Shown: positions 48,360 through 59,600, counted from the stretch's first letter. The stretch is 64,000 nucleotides of DNA from Lycocorax pyrrhopterus obiensis (GCA_014706295.1 JACSVZ010000009.1:36955768-37019767); one strand, 5' to 3'. Numbers and translations are program-made. Notes: generated by a model not told the origin, from the sequence alone.

Positions 48360-48720
48360 TAATCCATATTTAAAGTCCCTCTCCCTGATATTTCTTTATT
48401 CTGAGACTGTTTCTAATTTGTGATTATGCTTTCTACCATACTAAAACTGAAATCTTTATTCCAGTCAAAAATAATCACCCCGTAATTACTGTGACAAACT
48501 GCCCAAGCTGTATCATTGTGGCCATTCCGACTAATGATATTGTATTAGAACGCCGAGCAATAGACTTCAAATGGAAAATATAATTATGTGCATTAGTTTG
48601 TCTAAGCATTTATAAGATCACATATCCATCAGTTATCAGGTCTCATAAAAAAAGCCATATATCACTGTCACTGCTGGTTTTGTTATTGGAAATGGGGGCT
48701 GCTATGAACTCGGCTTAGGA
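48360..48720. promoter_or_regulatory. Candidate conserved non-coding block
   Basis: This 360-bp AT-rich stretch is complex, insertion-free and rich in short factor-like cores (GTAATTACTGTGAC, CTAATGATATTG, AATATAATTATG), with a CpG-bearing AACGCCGAGCAATAGA near 48549. It looks like vertebrate developmental enhancer DNA by texture. No alignment was possible, so this remains a guess worth testing. Confidence 0.3.
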
Positions 48721-48911
48721 TGTGTGGCTCAAATTCCACTTTTTCTGTTGGCCAGTAAATCCTTGTGAGCTGAACTCCTATAAAATGAGCAGAATTCTCA
48801 GCTGATGGCACGGGAAAAAATTAGTTGACCGTCTCACCAAACTTTAACTCAATGTTTATGGTGCCAAATAATCTTGGAGATGTGTTTGACTTCACTGTGC
48901 ATAAAGTGGTT

Positions 48912-49430
48912 CACAGAATCATAGAATCTTTCAGGTTGGAAAAGACCTCCAAGACCATGGAGTCCACCCTGTGACTGATCCCCAACTTGTCAACAGCCCA
49001 GAGCACTGAGTGCCACGTCCAGGAATTCCTTGGGCACCTCCAGGGATGGGCACTCCAAACCTCCCTGGGCAGCCCCTGCCAAGGCCTGAGCACCCTTTCC
49101 ATGGGGAAATTCCTGCTGATGTCCAACCTGAGCCTCCCCCAGCCCAGCCTGAGGCCGTTCCCTCTCCTCCTGTCCCTGTGCCCTGGGAGCAGAGCCCGAC
49201 CCCCCCCGGCTGCCCCCTCCTGTCAGGGAGTTGTGCAGAGCCACAAGGTCCCCCCTGAGCCTCCTTTTCTCCAGGCTGAGCCCCTTCCCCAGCTCCCTCA
49301 AGAGTTCTCCAGCCCCTTCCCAGCTCCGTTCCCTTCCCTGGACACGCTCCAGCCCCTCAGGGTCCTTCTTGTCAGAAGGGGCCCAGAACTGACCCCAGCA
49401 CTGGAGGTGCCTCAGCAGTGGATAAATCCT
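48912..49430 (-). mobile_element. Longest CR1 LINE fragment (~520 bp)
   Basis: On the plus strand it starts TTCACAGAATCATAGAATC, then CAGGTTGGAAAAGACCTCCA, CCCAGAGCACTGAGTGCCAC, TGGGCACTCCAAACCTCCCT, CCTTTTCTCCAGGCTGAGCC, and ends near GAACTGACCCCAGCACTGGA. This is the type also seen at 11.3 kb, so the two can be aligned directly. The far (5') part has C-runs and is GC-rich. It covers the 3' UTR and probably the last part of ORF2, which I cannot follow as an intact frame. Confidence 0.94.
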
Positions 49431-49591
49431 GGCTGAACATCTCCATGCCTCCTGCTTTCAAAGCTAAGGGAGCACCTGAGCACCCTCTGAGCATCCTGGG
49501 CAAGCTGAGCACCAACCCAGCTTCACCTTGGCAGAACTGCAGTTCAGTTTCACTCAGGCTCCTTCTCTTTGCTTTCCTCTGGAAAACCTGA

Positions 49592-49652
49592 ACTGTTTAG
49601 GACCCTGGTAGGGAGAGTCCTTTCCAACCTAAACAATTCCATGATTCCATGT
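49592..49652 (+). mobile_element. CR1 3'-terminal scrap
   Basis: AGAGTCCTTTCCAACCTAAA, then CAATTCCATGATTCCATG, is a plus-strand CR1 tail with two terminal octamers still visible. It lies between two minus-strand copies. Confidence 0.8.
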
Positions 49653-49671
49653 CAAGGAGGATTTGTAAAAT

Positions 49672-49856
49672 CATAGAATAACAGAATGATTTGGGTTGGA
49701 AAGGATCTTAAAGCTCATCTCGTTCCACCCCGACACCTTCCACTGTCCCAGGTTTCTCCAAGCCCCGTCCAGCCTGGCCTTGGACACTTCCAGGGATCCA
49801 GGGGCAGCCACGGCTTCTCTGGGCACCCTGTGTCAGGGCCTTCCCACCTGTCATCA
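49672..49856 (-). mobile_element. CR1 LINE fragment, 3' end
   Basis: AATCATAGAATAACAGAATG, then GATTTGGGTTGGAAAGGATC, ACACCTTCCACTGTCCCAGG, CCAGGGGCAGCCACGGCTTC and GGGCACCCTGTGTCAGGGCC, is a minus-strand CR1 3' end. It lacks the CCTGCCATGGGCAGGG block present in the 7.8-kb copy, a small internal deletion. It starts only 20 bp after the previous opposite-strand CR1 tail. Confidence 0.92.
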
Positions 49857-50722
49857 CACAACAAGGAGAAGTTATCACGTCACCTATTACCACACCACAG
49901 TGATGAGTTACCCTCAGAAAATATAAATAACATTTTCCTCCCTCTTTTTGGGTCATCTGAGCTGCATCTCGGCGGTTCCGACACCCCGCTGAAATAACAC
50001 CGCGCTGCATTCTGGTGCCAGTATAAATTTCAGCCATCCAAACAAGGCTGTGCATTTGAACTGACAAAGAATAAATTATTTGCATCTGGCATAACTGATG
50101 GTTGTGTCAAAGCCCTGGCATATAATTCTTAATCTCAGAGATGCCTGTTTGCTTGTGCATAAGACAGCAGCGCTGAGTCTCTTCCCTGAACAATTATCAA
50201 GTTATTGCTACGGGCGAGCCTGGAACTTCCAGGGAAAACCACATGAAAACGCAGCCATCCCGGAGCAGGCTCAAAGGGATGCACTGAATCAGAGCTCACT
50301 GCTCTGCTTTCCTTCTCTGTGCTCCCAGCAAAATGGGAATCAGAGAGTGCCAGGCGGGCACGGAGCTGCAGGTGTGTCCCTGCTTCCGTGTTATTCCCAG
50401 GATGAGGACCCCAAACATCAGAGGAGAAATGTCACTCACCCTCCTCCATGGGCTGAGAACGTTCTGGGATCATCTACATCCTGCAATACAAGATATTTTT
50501 TTAAGTGAAAACTATCTTTCAACGAGCAAGGAGTTGGTTTTTGGGGGGTTTTCTTTACGGTTGGTTTTAATTAATAATGATTTTATACACTTAGAAAGAA
50601 AATCCACCAATGCAGACCTGGAGAATGTTTAAAATACATCGCTTTTCCAGGACAATTTTCAGTGATTTTTATTAATCCTGTAGTTTGAGATGGCTGGGTT
50701 TTATCTGATGCTGTGTGGTTTC
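49857..50722. other. Single-copy DNA
   Basis: No gene is seen. A perfect inverse POU octamer (ATTTGCAT) lies at 50078-50085 in complex AT-rich DNA. Confidence 0.45.
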
Positions 50723-50788
50723 TATTTGTATTTGTATTTGTATTTATATTTATATTTATATTTATATTTATATTTATATTTATATTTA
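50723..50788. repeat. (TTTGTA)/(TTTATA) hexanucleotide repeat
   Basis: About four TTTGTA-type units are followed by about seven TTTATA units in perfect register. The clean switch from G to A between the blocks suggests one variant expanded after a single substitution. Confidence 0.95.
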
Positions 50789-51258
50789 ATAACCTATTGT
50801 ATTTGATTCTCAAATATGCAACAAAAGACATGAGAACCACAAGCCCTCAAAGGAACCTTCACTGCACCCACCTGTTTTGCCCCCACAAAGAGCTGGGGCT
50901 CGATTTGGAAAGATGAATAGGCCATGAAATTCCTGCCTCTTTATTAGCAGAATTAATTTTAAAGGGTCAATGTACATCCTAGAAAATTTGTCTCATATTA
51001 AGATGTCCAGATGTTTTTGGTCTCTCTGTCTGACATTCCCACCATCAGAATAAATTGTATTTCCAGCCTAATGCAATAGATAAGAGAGAGGAATAAATCT
51101 CATCCAGTTCAGTTGATAAAATTAACATGCTGATGATATTTTAATGCTTCCATATAATCAAGCGAGCATGGATCATGCCTCCACCAGTTCCAATGTAATT
51201 CCCTTCTTTAATCTTTTCTCAAGGAAGGAAAAATCGAGCATCAGAGAGGAGGAGGCAG
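50789..51258. other. AT-rich complex DNA upstream of the CpG island
   Basis: No repeat is recognised. The stretch is AT-rich and complex, and could include a conserved element or the upstream region of the CpG island. Confidence 0.4.
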
Positions 51259-51552
51259 CGAACAGCGAGTGCTCCAGTCTCGGGGCGAGTCGTTTGCGGC
51301 GCGGTCGAGCGGCTTCGCCCAAAGGTATCGCGGAGCAGCAACCGGAGGCTGGGTCAGCACCAGCCTTGCTGCGGTGCCACCGTGCCACTCACACGTCGGG
51401 GCTGCTGGTGGAGCAGCTCCACTGAGCTGGAGAATGGCATTAACACCCCAGAGCCGCTCAGAGCAGCTCAGCGGCCGCACGAGCTCGCACGGAGGGCACG
51501 GAATCATCCTCGGCTGGCGCGGAGGGAGCGGGAGCAGGCGGAGAGTGGCCCA
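51259..51552. promoter_or_regulatory. CpG island, candidate promoter
   Basis: I count about 30 CpG dinucleotides in about 300 bp (clusters such as GCGGCGCGGTCGAGCGG and GCGGCCGCACGAGCTCGC), far above the surrounding DNA, where CpG is rare. In vertebrates, dense unmethylated CpG islands usually mark promoters or first exons. No gene starts here that I recognise. The plus-strand open frame at 51269-51835 crosses the island and then a hexamer array, so it is not convincing as protein. The island could be the promoter of an unannotated or non-coding transcript, an intragenic island, or a decayed GC-rich repeat. Confidence 0.55.
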
Positions 51553-51660
51553 AAATTGCTGGAGAGGACACTGGTACAGGGCAGGCGGAAATAAAGCTGC
51601 AGTTTGTGACCAAAGACAAAGTGAAGACATCAAAGGCAGAGGAGATGGAAAGCAAAAACA

Positions 51661-51736
51661 GGGGAAGGGAAGGGAAAGGGAAAGGGAAAGGGAAAGGGAA
51701 AGGGAAAGGGAAAGGGAAAGGGAAAGGGAAAGGGAG
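51661..51736 (+). repeat. (GGGAAA)n hexanucleotide array, about 11 copies
   Basis: The run starts with GGGGAAGGGAA and is then pure GGGAAA to about 51734. Purines are on the plus strand, as in the other two G/A arrays. It lies about 110 bp downstream of the CpG island. Confidence 0.96.
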
Positions 51737-52424
51737 AGAGGAGTCTCTGTACTGAACCAAAGAATTATTCCTACTTGGCAGAAACCACTGGTTTGTGGTG
51801 GAATTCTTCAGGCAGAAGTAGTTGAAGGGGTTTAAAGACCCAATTCCCACTACATTTGGATGCTGTTTGGGTATTCAACTGATTCACAAAACCTTAAACT
51901 CCTGGCTTTGGTCTGTACTGTGAGAAACATCAGGATGCATCCCCTTCACATATTTGCAAGGGGAACATTCATCAGGTCCAGGAATAAAATCAACAATCCC
52001 AATATATTCATATAATCTCCCTACTGTGTGTACTCAACTTCCTTTGGCATAGTTAAAAACAGAAATGTTCTATGAGGAAATTATTGTAACATTGTTAAAA
52101 GTTATTGCAACGATTGTATCGTTGTTACAATTATTGTACACATGGTTAAAAACTAATTTAGAGAAACAATGAAAGATCGTCCAAACTGGAAAATGGCAAA
52201 ACTTCATTTTTATGACATGAATACTTGATTCCAAAGTAATTCCTGAGTCTTTGCAGGTGGTCTGTGAGCTGGGCAGAAACCTGCTCAAGAGGAAGGCAAA
52301 GGCAGAGGTGACACAGAAAAGGTCCTGCTGAGGACACGCAGCTCTGTTTTGGCCAGCGCAAGACCCAGAGACAACCCACAGAGCAATGGTTTCAAACCAT
52401 CTCCAGAAGGAATTTCTACAAGGA
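51737..52424. other. AT-rich single-copy DNA with a palindrome
   Basis: No gene is seen. The one notable structure is an imperfect palindrome at 52081-52135. Confidence 0.5.
52081..52135. repeat. Nested imperfect palindrome
   Basis: CAACGAT (52108-52114) pairs with ATCGTTG (52118-52124) across 3 bases, extended by ATTG (52104-52107) with CAAT (52128-52131) after a 3-base bulge. ATTGTAAC (52083-52090) also pairs with GTTACAAT (52124-52131). The two pairings compete, so more than one hairpin is possible. It lies in otherwise plain AT-rich DNA and carries ATTGT-type SOX-like cores. Confidence 0.75.
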
Positions 52425-52592
52425 AAGGGCTGTTAAACATTGGCAGGGAAGTTTGGAGTCCCCATCCCTGGAGATGTCCAAGGAATGTCTGGATGTGGCT
52501 CTGGGCTGGTGACAAAGGTGGGCATGGGGCACAGCTTGGACTCGATGACCTTGGAGATCTTTCCCAACCTCAGTGATCCTGCGACTTCCCCA
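52425..52592 (+). mobile_element. CR1 LINE fragment, 3' end
   Basis: AAACATTGGCAGGGAAGTTT, then CCATCCCTGGAGATGTCCAA, GCTTGGACTCGATGACCTTG and GAGATCTTTCCCAACCTCAG, is a plus-strand CR1 of the same type as those at 11.3 and 48.9 kb, which run the other way. Confidence 0.9.
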
Positions 52593-55500
52593 ACAGGAAA
52601 GTGAGACTGCAGAAAGGTGTTTTGGGGGTGCAGGAGGATGAGGTAGAGGATGCATGGGTTTGAATCTCAGCTATATTCCACGAAGCCTTAAAAACCATTC
52701 CCATTTCCCTCGTGCGCTTACAATTCCACCCTCCCGCCCAGCATTTCCCAGCCTTGGGGAGGAGAGGAGAAGGACCAAAGCTGTGCCATCCCCCCGGAGC
52801 TCTCACATGTGCCCAGAGCTGCCCAGCACGTGTGCTCAGTGCTGCGGGGGCAGAATCCTCACCCCTGTGCTCGTCAGTCACGGCTCTGCAGTGATCTCAG
52901 AGCTCCTGGAGCAGCACAGCGCGGCTCAGACACCGCGGAACCGCTCGGAGCTGTCAGCACTTTTCCAGCAGATTGATGGCCCTGAAGACCTCCAGCGTAG
53001 AGGGTAATGTTAAGGATCTGCAGTTACTCAGCTGAAGCTGAGATGAGGGATGCCTCCTTTCCAGGCCTGGTTATTGAATTTGAAAACCCTCATAGGTTTT
53101 GCTGTCACTGGTGTTGCTCAAAACGGACTGTTGTAGGAATGAGTTAAAAAGGAACGACTGGGAAAAGAAGTTTAAAGGAAAACGGAGATGTATCTTTATG
53201 GTTTTCAGGTTAGCACAGCGACAAAAAGATAAAGTCTCACTGTAAAGTACAAAAAAAAAATAATCTTTGTATTAGATTCTGGTCCTCAGAACAGCTTTTT
53301 TTACAGCCAAAGACTCCTGAGTGTAGAAGTAAGCTCAGAGCCAAAACATTTTATTGTACAAAAGTTTGCCATAAGCGGAAGCTCACCATGAACTGAAATG
53401 CAATTTGCATATTCTATTTCACTGCTTTTTCTTTATTTCATAATGAACAGCCTTCAATAACTGAAGGTAAAAAACTGAAGATAGAAAGCAGACTGTAAGT
53501 GCCAAGTCAAAGAAACATTAAAAACCAGACCAACAAAAAAAATTAAATTTTTTCTAACTTGCTACACTTGAAACACAAAGAACTATCTATTTTCATGTAA
53601 TTACTTCTCATTTTCTCTATAAAACCATTTCCATTCCTGAAGTAAGATATAATATTAACCCTCTGCCTTCCCAATCCCACACATTCCTTCACTCACCCTC
53701 CTACATCTCCATGAACTGATCATGCTGCACATTTGGCCTTCATTCTTCGAGGTATCTTGGTGTAATCAACACTTCGTGCAACTTCATGAGTATAAAATGG
53801 CAAAACAATGGGAAAGGGAACTTATGAAAAATCTCGGGGTGACAAATTTAATTTCTAAGTGGTGAACCTGGCTGTATGTCTGCAAGTTCATGCGAAATGT
53901 GGTTCTAAAAAATAATAATATGATCCTGAATATGTCTCTCTCCCTTGGGACTGGTTTCTTTGCACCAGAAAAGAATGGATTTATTGAATAACAAGTCCAT
54001 TTTTCATTAAGCACCAGGAAGTAGCCAGAACAGTCTGGTGTAGCTGGAAGGGAAAGCTTCTCCCTGAAAATAATAGTTTGAAAAGTGCTTCTTTTCTGAA
54101 CTTTCATCTGTGACCTAAAACCGAGGGTTGTCATCTCATTTGGTGCTGCTGACTGGAAGGTCCATGGGAAAAGCAGGATTTAGTGAATTTTCTTTGGAAT
54201 TAAGTGCTTAAATTTCTCCTCCAGAAGCACTTGCCTTTGCAGAAGAAGGTTGCCCCTCTCTTCCAAGAAGTTGGAAATTTTCCAACTACTTGGAAATATT
54301 TTATTTCCTCGCCCTTTATCAAGCTTCCAGCCCCTTTTCATGAAACCACCAGCAGGACTTTGGGCAGTTTCAGCAGGGCAATAATTATCCAAAAAATGGG
54401 CTCATAAATTCAGGGAGTGATATATTGCTCTGGGATCCCTCTTTCCCTCTCCAGCACTGCCTGGAGCACAACCCATCCCTGCCCACAGCTGGTTTTTCAG
54501 CCACCCAAGACCCTTGGCAGAACTTTTACTTCTTCAGTGAACCAATGGTGTAAAACTTTCCCTACAAAACAAAAGGCAAAGCTGCTCACGAGGATTTTTT
54601 CCCTCTTCTTTCCATCTGTCAATGAAATATTTAATGAATCAATCAATGGAAAGTCTCTAGGCAGGAGGGTTCTAAACTCACTGCCATAAGTAGGCATTTA
54701 ATTTTGATTTACTGAGGTGGTTATTGCTTATTAATCAGATAACATTATGAAAGCTGAGTACGTGTGTGTCAGTTGTACATTAATTAGTTACTAAAGTAAG
54801 AGGAGCTAAAGAGCACCAGGAGCTGCTTACATGTCCCCTGAATCAATTTAATTACAAGGAAAAAGTTCCAGAGCACATTCTTCCACATGGGTAACCATTT
54901 ATGGGAAAACAAATTGCAACAAATAGCGAGGTCTTCAGACAAAAAATGGCTTCTGGAAGTCACGTAAGCAGCAGATAAGTGCTTAAACTTCATTAAAAAA
55001 AAAAAATCCAAGTAATTTTTTGGTCAACAAATTTATCAAGTGTATGCAGGAGTCAGAAGTTTCCTTTTTTCCAGAATTATCCATGCTGTGACTTAGGAAC
55101 AGTTTGGTTGTAAAGCTGGACATCTCATGCTAAGACCAGATTACATCACAAATTTCCAATTCCCAATAACTCTCAGTTATGGCCTACTATATCTCGATAT
55201 ATTTTCACTTTCTGTTTAAATATTACTCTAAAATACTCACTGGGCACGGCTCACAAATGGAAATTACCCAATATTGTCAGTGTTTTGCTCTGCCAGCCAC
55301 CCCACACTGCTCCTGCTGCAGGGAGATGTTGTGGGATTCATGGATTTATTCCCAGGGATGCAAAGTGCCCTCAGCTGCCTCACTTTTCCCACCACTCTGG
55401 TTTCTGTTCCCTCTCCAGCACGGGCTGAAACAAACTTTCTAAATTTGATAATTGTTTTATGAATTTTGGAAATTTGGCTGAGGTGACAGCATTATTTCTT

Positions 55501-56150
55501 AGAAAGCAAGCACATATTTACACTTACCACGTTTATATCATCTGCTGCAGCTGAACGTTAATCCCAAGGACTAATTCCAATTATTCTCCTGGTGATACCC
55601 CAATGCAACCAGGTAAGGAGGAGGCTGCCAGGTTGCTGTTTGTCCTCCTGTGACATCTCCTGCCCAGCTGGGCCCTTTTCCAGAGCCAAAGCCAGCACCT
55701 CTCCATGCCCACACGTCCTGGGAACGTCGAAACAAGCAATAGCCTGTGTCATGTGGTGACAAACACGGTTCAAAGTGCCATTATCACTTGTTCTCGTGGT
55801 GATAATTAATCCCATCATCATTACCATAATGAGAAGCCACATTCTGAAAACGCTGATTGAAAAACTCCGATGTAAAGAATACAGTCACTCACTGCCCTTT
55901 CAGCCTGGGGGATCCTTACATTTGCTGTTGATTAGCACACAGCCTTCCAAAGAATTTTTATGCCCCCATCCAAACTTTTCTAGTGTTCTTATGTCTCACT
56001 TCGTGATTTTTTAAAATGTTCCATTCTAGCATGAAGTGCCAGGATTGCACTTTTGTTCGTTAATTTGTGATGGATCTTTAATCAGATTTTTTTTTGTCCT
56101 GATTTCTCTCCTCTCCCAGGGATGTGGTGACAAAGGAAGACAAAGAAATT
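52593..56150. other. Transposon-poor single-copy DNA, no gene seen
   Basis: No transposon is recognised for about 3.5 kb. About 52790-52965 has a mild CpG enrichment (AGCGCGGC, CACCGCGGAACCGCTCGG), too weak to call an island with confidence. The overlapping 117-codon frame (52654-53007, +) matches nothing I know. A perfect ATTTGCAT lies at 53403-53410. Confidence 0.45.
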
Positions 56151-56168
56151 GAGAGAGAGAGAGAGAGA
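56151..56168. repeat. (GA)n microsatellite
   Basis: About nine GA dinucleotides directly precede the LTR fragment. GAAATT flanks the run on both sides (56145-56150 and at its far end). Confidence 0.9.
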
Positions 56169-56171
56169 AAT

Positions 56172-56362
56172 TGTCGTGGTTTAAACTCAGCCAGCAACTA
56201 AATCCCACACAGCCACCTGCTCCCTCCCTCTCTGTGGGATGGGGAGGAGAACTGGAGACACCTGGGGGTTAGATAAGACCAGATTAATAATTGAAATTAA
56301 TTATGATAATATTATTATTAATAATAATAGTAATGAAGAAGGAGATAACAAGGAAAATTAAT
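56172..56362 (-). mobile_element. Avian endogenous-retrovirus LTR fragment (~190 bp)
   Basis: TGTCGTGGTTTAAACTCAGC, CAGCAACTAAATCCCACACA, CTCTGTGGGATGGGGAGGAG, then GGGTTAGATAAGACCAGATT and a run of AAT triplets, is the terminal part of an LTR I recognise as common in birds (ERVL-like solo LTRs with a GTGGGATGGGG block and an AATAATAAT block). I place it on the minus strand because the end starting TGTCGTGG is, as I recall, the reversed 3' end of that LTR. Orientation is less certain than identity. The rest of the LTR and all viral genes are missing: where it should continue, a GGGAA array takes over. Confidence 0.72.
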
Positions 56363-56649
56363 GGGAAGGGAAGGGAAGGGAAGGGAAGGGAAGGGAAGGG
56401 AAGGGAAGGGAAGGGAAGGGAAGGGAAGGGAAGGGAAGGGAAGGGAAGGGAAGGGAAGGGAAGGGAAGGGAAGGGAAGGGAAGGGAAGGGAAGGGAAGGG
56501 AAGGGAAGGGAAGGGAAGGGAAGGGAAGGGAAGGGAAGGGAAGGGAAGGGAAGGGAAGGGAAGGGAAGGGAAGGGAAGGGAAGGGAAGGGAAGGGAAGGG
56601 AAGGGAAGGGAAGGGAAGGGAAGGGAAGGGAAGGGAAGGGAAGGGAAGG
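56363..56649 (+). repeat. (GGGAA)n pentanucleotide array, about 57 copies
   Basis: The array is perfect for 287 bp on the plus strand and joins the LTR fragment without a gap through GGAAAATTAATGGGAAGGG. The purine-rich LTR end (GAAGAAGGAGATAACAAGG) is a plausible seed. All frames stay open across it, giving artefactual Gly/Arg/Glu/Lys and Pro/Ser/Leu/Phe frames on the two strands. Confidence 0.98.
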
Positions 56650-59600
56650 ATAAGCTCTGAATTGCCATAATTATAAAAAGAGAGGTGGCTTTGGGAAGGG
56701 ACCCCATGTAATTCCATGGACTGGCCCTTGATTCTAGGCCTTCCCAGCAGGCAGAATTCCAGCCCCTCCTGCAGCTGCTGAGCATCCCCCCAACACAGAC
56801 TCTCTTTTCAACTTTTCAGACATCTTTATGAACATTTTGAAGCTGATAAATAACCCGAGCCTGTCCCACAGACACTCCTCTTCTGCAAGGCTGATAAGGC
56901 AAATCTAAACCACCTTAAATAAGCATTGCATTTTTAGAGGCCTCAGATTTGTCTCCAGTTCTCAGCTCACCACTGGGCTCTGCAAACATAAAACGAGGTG
57001 TGTGAGATCCAAAACTCCCTGTAAACAACACAGTGCCACCTTTAAAATCCTCAACTTCAAAAATATTTGTGAAATATGTTCTTCAAATACCAAATTTCCA
57101 TATTCTGTAGATACAGAGCTAAGGAACGACCTGATACTGGTGAAATTTAAGTCTTGCACTATAAACAAAGGTGAATTGGTTGATCAGAGGGGCTTCTCCC
57201 AGTGCTTTTATCTGTTCTGGATGTATTAATTGGTTGTACACATATGCACAATCATTACATGGTAAATGAAAAAGGGTCACATAATTAGCTTAAGTCACCA
57301 TAAATCATACAATAAACATCTGAATGAGAAAATTTAATAAACAATATGCTCCCACAACAACTTCATCCCCTTCCATTAAACCCATAACCCCCCAAGGACT
57401 TGTTCTACTATTCCCAATTCCTGAGTACACATTATCTATTAAAAGAATAAAATAAAAAAGCACAATTCACCATGCCAGGATCTGTCTCTTCCTCTCGCAT
57501 TTTGCTCTGGCAGTTTGTTTTCTGTGGCAAGAATTCCAGCCTGTGGCTATTTTGGGTGGAAAATGGTGTCCTCCTACATGAAAATTTCCTTCATTTTAAT
57601 AATGCTTCTAATCTGCATCAACAAGAAAGCCAGTGAATGGGTGAATGGGATATTCCCAGGGAAAGATCTCCTTGTAGATGGTTACTGTGCCTTTTTAAGG
57701 CCAACAGCTTGGATTTGGGATTCCTGCATCCCATATGAATGAGGATCATTCCCAACCAGCTCCCTCAACAATGACTGGTGAAGATATTGCAAAAAAAGAA
57801 GTTTCTTTTTCTGCAAATATTTTGTTGAAGCAGATTCTGTCTTTGCTAGAAATAAACCACTTTTCCCAGCCTAAAATTTCCGAGTACATATTTCCCTTTA
57901 GGAAGAAAATGGACATTCCTCTGGAGAGCACAGTGGGATTTAGACCTTTTCCTTCACGGCACTCCAAAGTGACTTTGGACAAATCGCTGTTAATCCTACG
58001 TTGCTCAGGTGTCAGAACTGATCTTATTTAACAATTTTGATAATTAATTTGACAGAGGATGCGAGGACACCAATTACATTGTTTTCCCTGACATGAATTT
58101 GGAAGGCAGTGCCGACTCCGAGGAATATCGGACGACAGGTAAATGAAATGATCTGGGGACTTCAATGACAGAAGTAGGATAACATTTAGCAACACAAAAC
58201 TTCCAGTTCAGGAATTTAGGAGTGAATAATTGGTGTTTTTGAGGCTGTTTTTGGAAACGGAAGAAGAAGGCAAAGATTTCATGATATGCTGAGCATAAAT
58301 CACTGATGCAACAGCCCCATGAACACAAATGGTGGGAACATCTTATGATGGGGAAGGAATAATACTCTGATTAAAAATATGAGAATATTCCCACTCTTCT
58401 ACAAGCACCATGTTGGGACTGCCTAGTGCTGCACTTTGTTCACAGGCAGGAGGAAAATTCATCCAAATATGGAAAAGGGATACTCAGGAAAAAGTCCAGC
58501 GTCACTTAAGTGATGAGAAAGAAGCAAAGTCATTTATTTAGCAGTAAAATGAATGAAGACTTGGCTAAAACTACTTGAAATCGCTGGGAAAGGTTGGTGC
58601 CAACATGAACAAGCTACAGATAAATTCAGGCTATTAAGAGAATATGTCTAAATAATATTTTTAGGCAGGAGAAAGGTTCTCCAACAGGAGTAGAGGAAGC
58701 AATAAAATGACTTTAAATTACAGTGGTCAAACCCAATTCCATTGTATGCTTCCCTGGAAAAGCTGAGGAATTTTGTAGCCCTTGCTGCTGTCACTTTGAG
58801 TATGTTGAGTACTTTTTGTCTATGCCATGACATTGGAGATGAGAGCCTGACATCCTTAGAGTTGCTTCAAAATCCCAGGCAGGACCAAAAGGTGTGGGGG
58901 GGGTTGGGTGCACCAGTTTTATTGGCACTCTTTGAATTGGATCTGTCAGCCAGGAGAGAGGTTTACATCCCACGTGGATCCTCATAAAGCGCTATTGCAG
59001 CGCCTCATGTCTCTGTAAATATAGATGAATATATAGCTAATTAATGTAGATAAGAAATAGAAACAGTCACAGGTACCACAGACACGAGCCCGTACACGGC
59101 TCAGGCATGCACGTGCTCTCTAAACAAGGATGGATCTCAACGTGAGGTGTAAATGCAGGTTTGAGATTCCTGTTATTATCACATTAAACAATAAATGTGT
59201 GTAAAAGAGCCTGTTTTGCTATTTCCACTCATTCTAAACACAGGGTACGGCCTCCCCCATATCCAGCCAAACAGCAGACACAATCCAGGCTCTTAAGCCA
59301 CATTTTCTTATGCTAAAACCTTCCATCTTTTGTAACTCATCTGATTTCCATGATCATAAAGAACTGGATAACACTAAATTTTAACAACAGCAATCAGGGG
59401 CATGGGGAGCAAGAGGATCCTCGATTGCAGCCCATGCATCACTCAACAGCCCCACAGAAGAAGAGACTGAAAAGCACATCAATTCACATAACTTCCTCCC
59501 AGTGCCCATTGTCTTTTTCAGTTCCTAATGATGCTGAAGTGTCTCCATGATTAAAATTTAAAGGTTTCCCAGTAACCAAGTAATTTGCCCAAAACTCCTT

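Noticed and set aside
51269..51835. 188-codon frame through the CpG island
   Set aside because: Its middle is the GGGAAA array (Arg-Glu repeats), and the open state in GC-rich DNA is expected. I keep the island as a promoter candidate but not the protein.
52654..53007. 117-codon frame over a mildly CpG-rich patch
   Set aside because: No domain is recognised and overlapping frames exist on both strands. The CpG enrichment is too weak for an island call.
56291..56785. Gly/Arg/Glu/Lys frames on plus and Pro/Ser/Leu/Phe frames on minus
   Set aside because: They are translations of the GGGAA array and a little flanking sequence.
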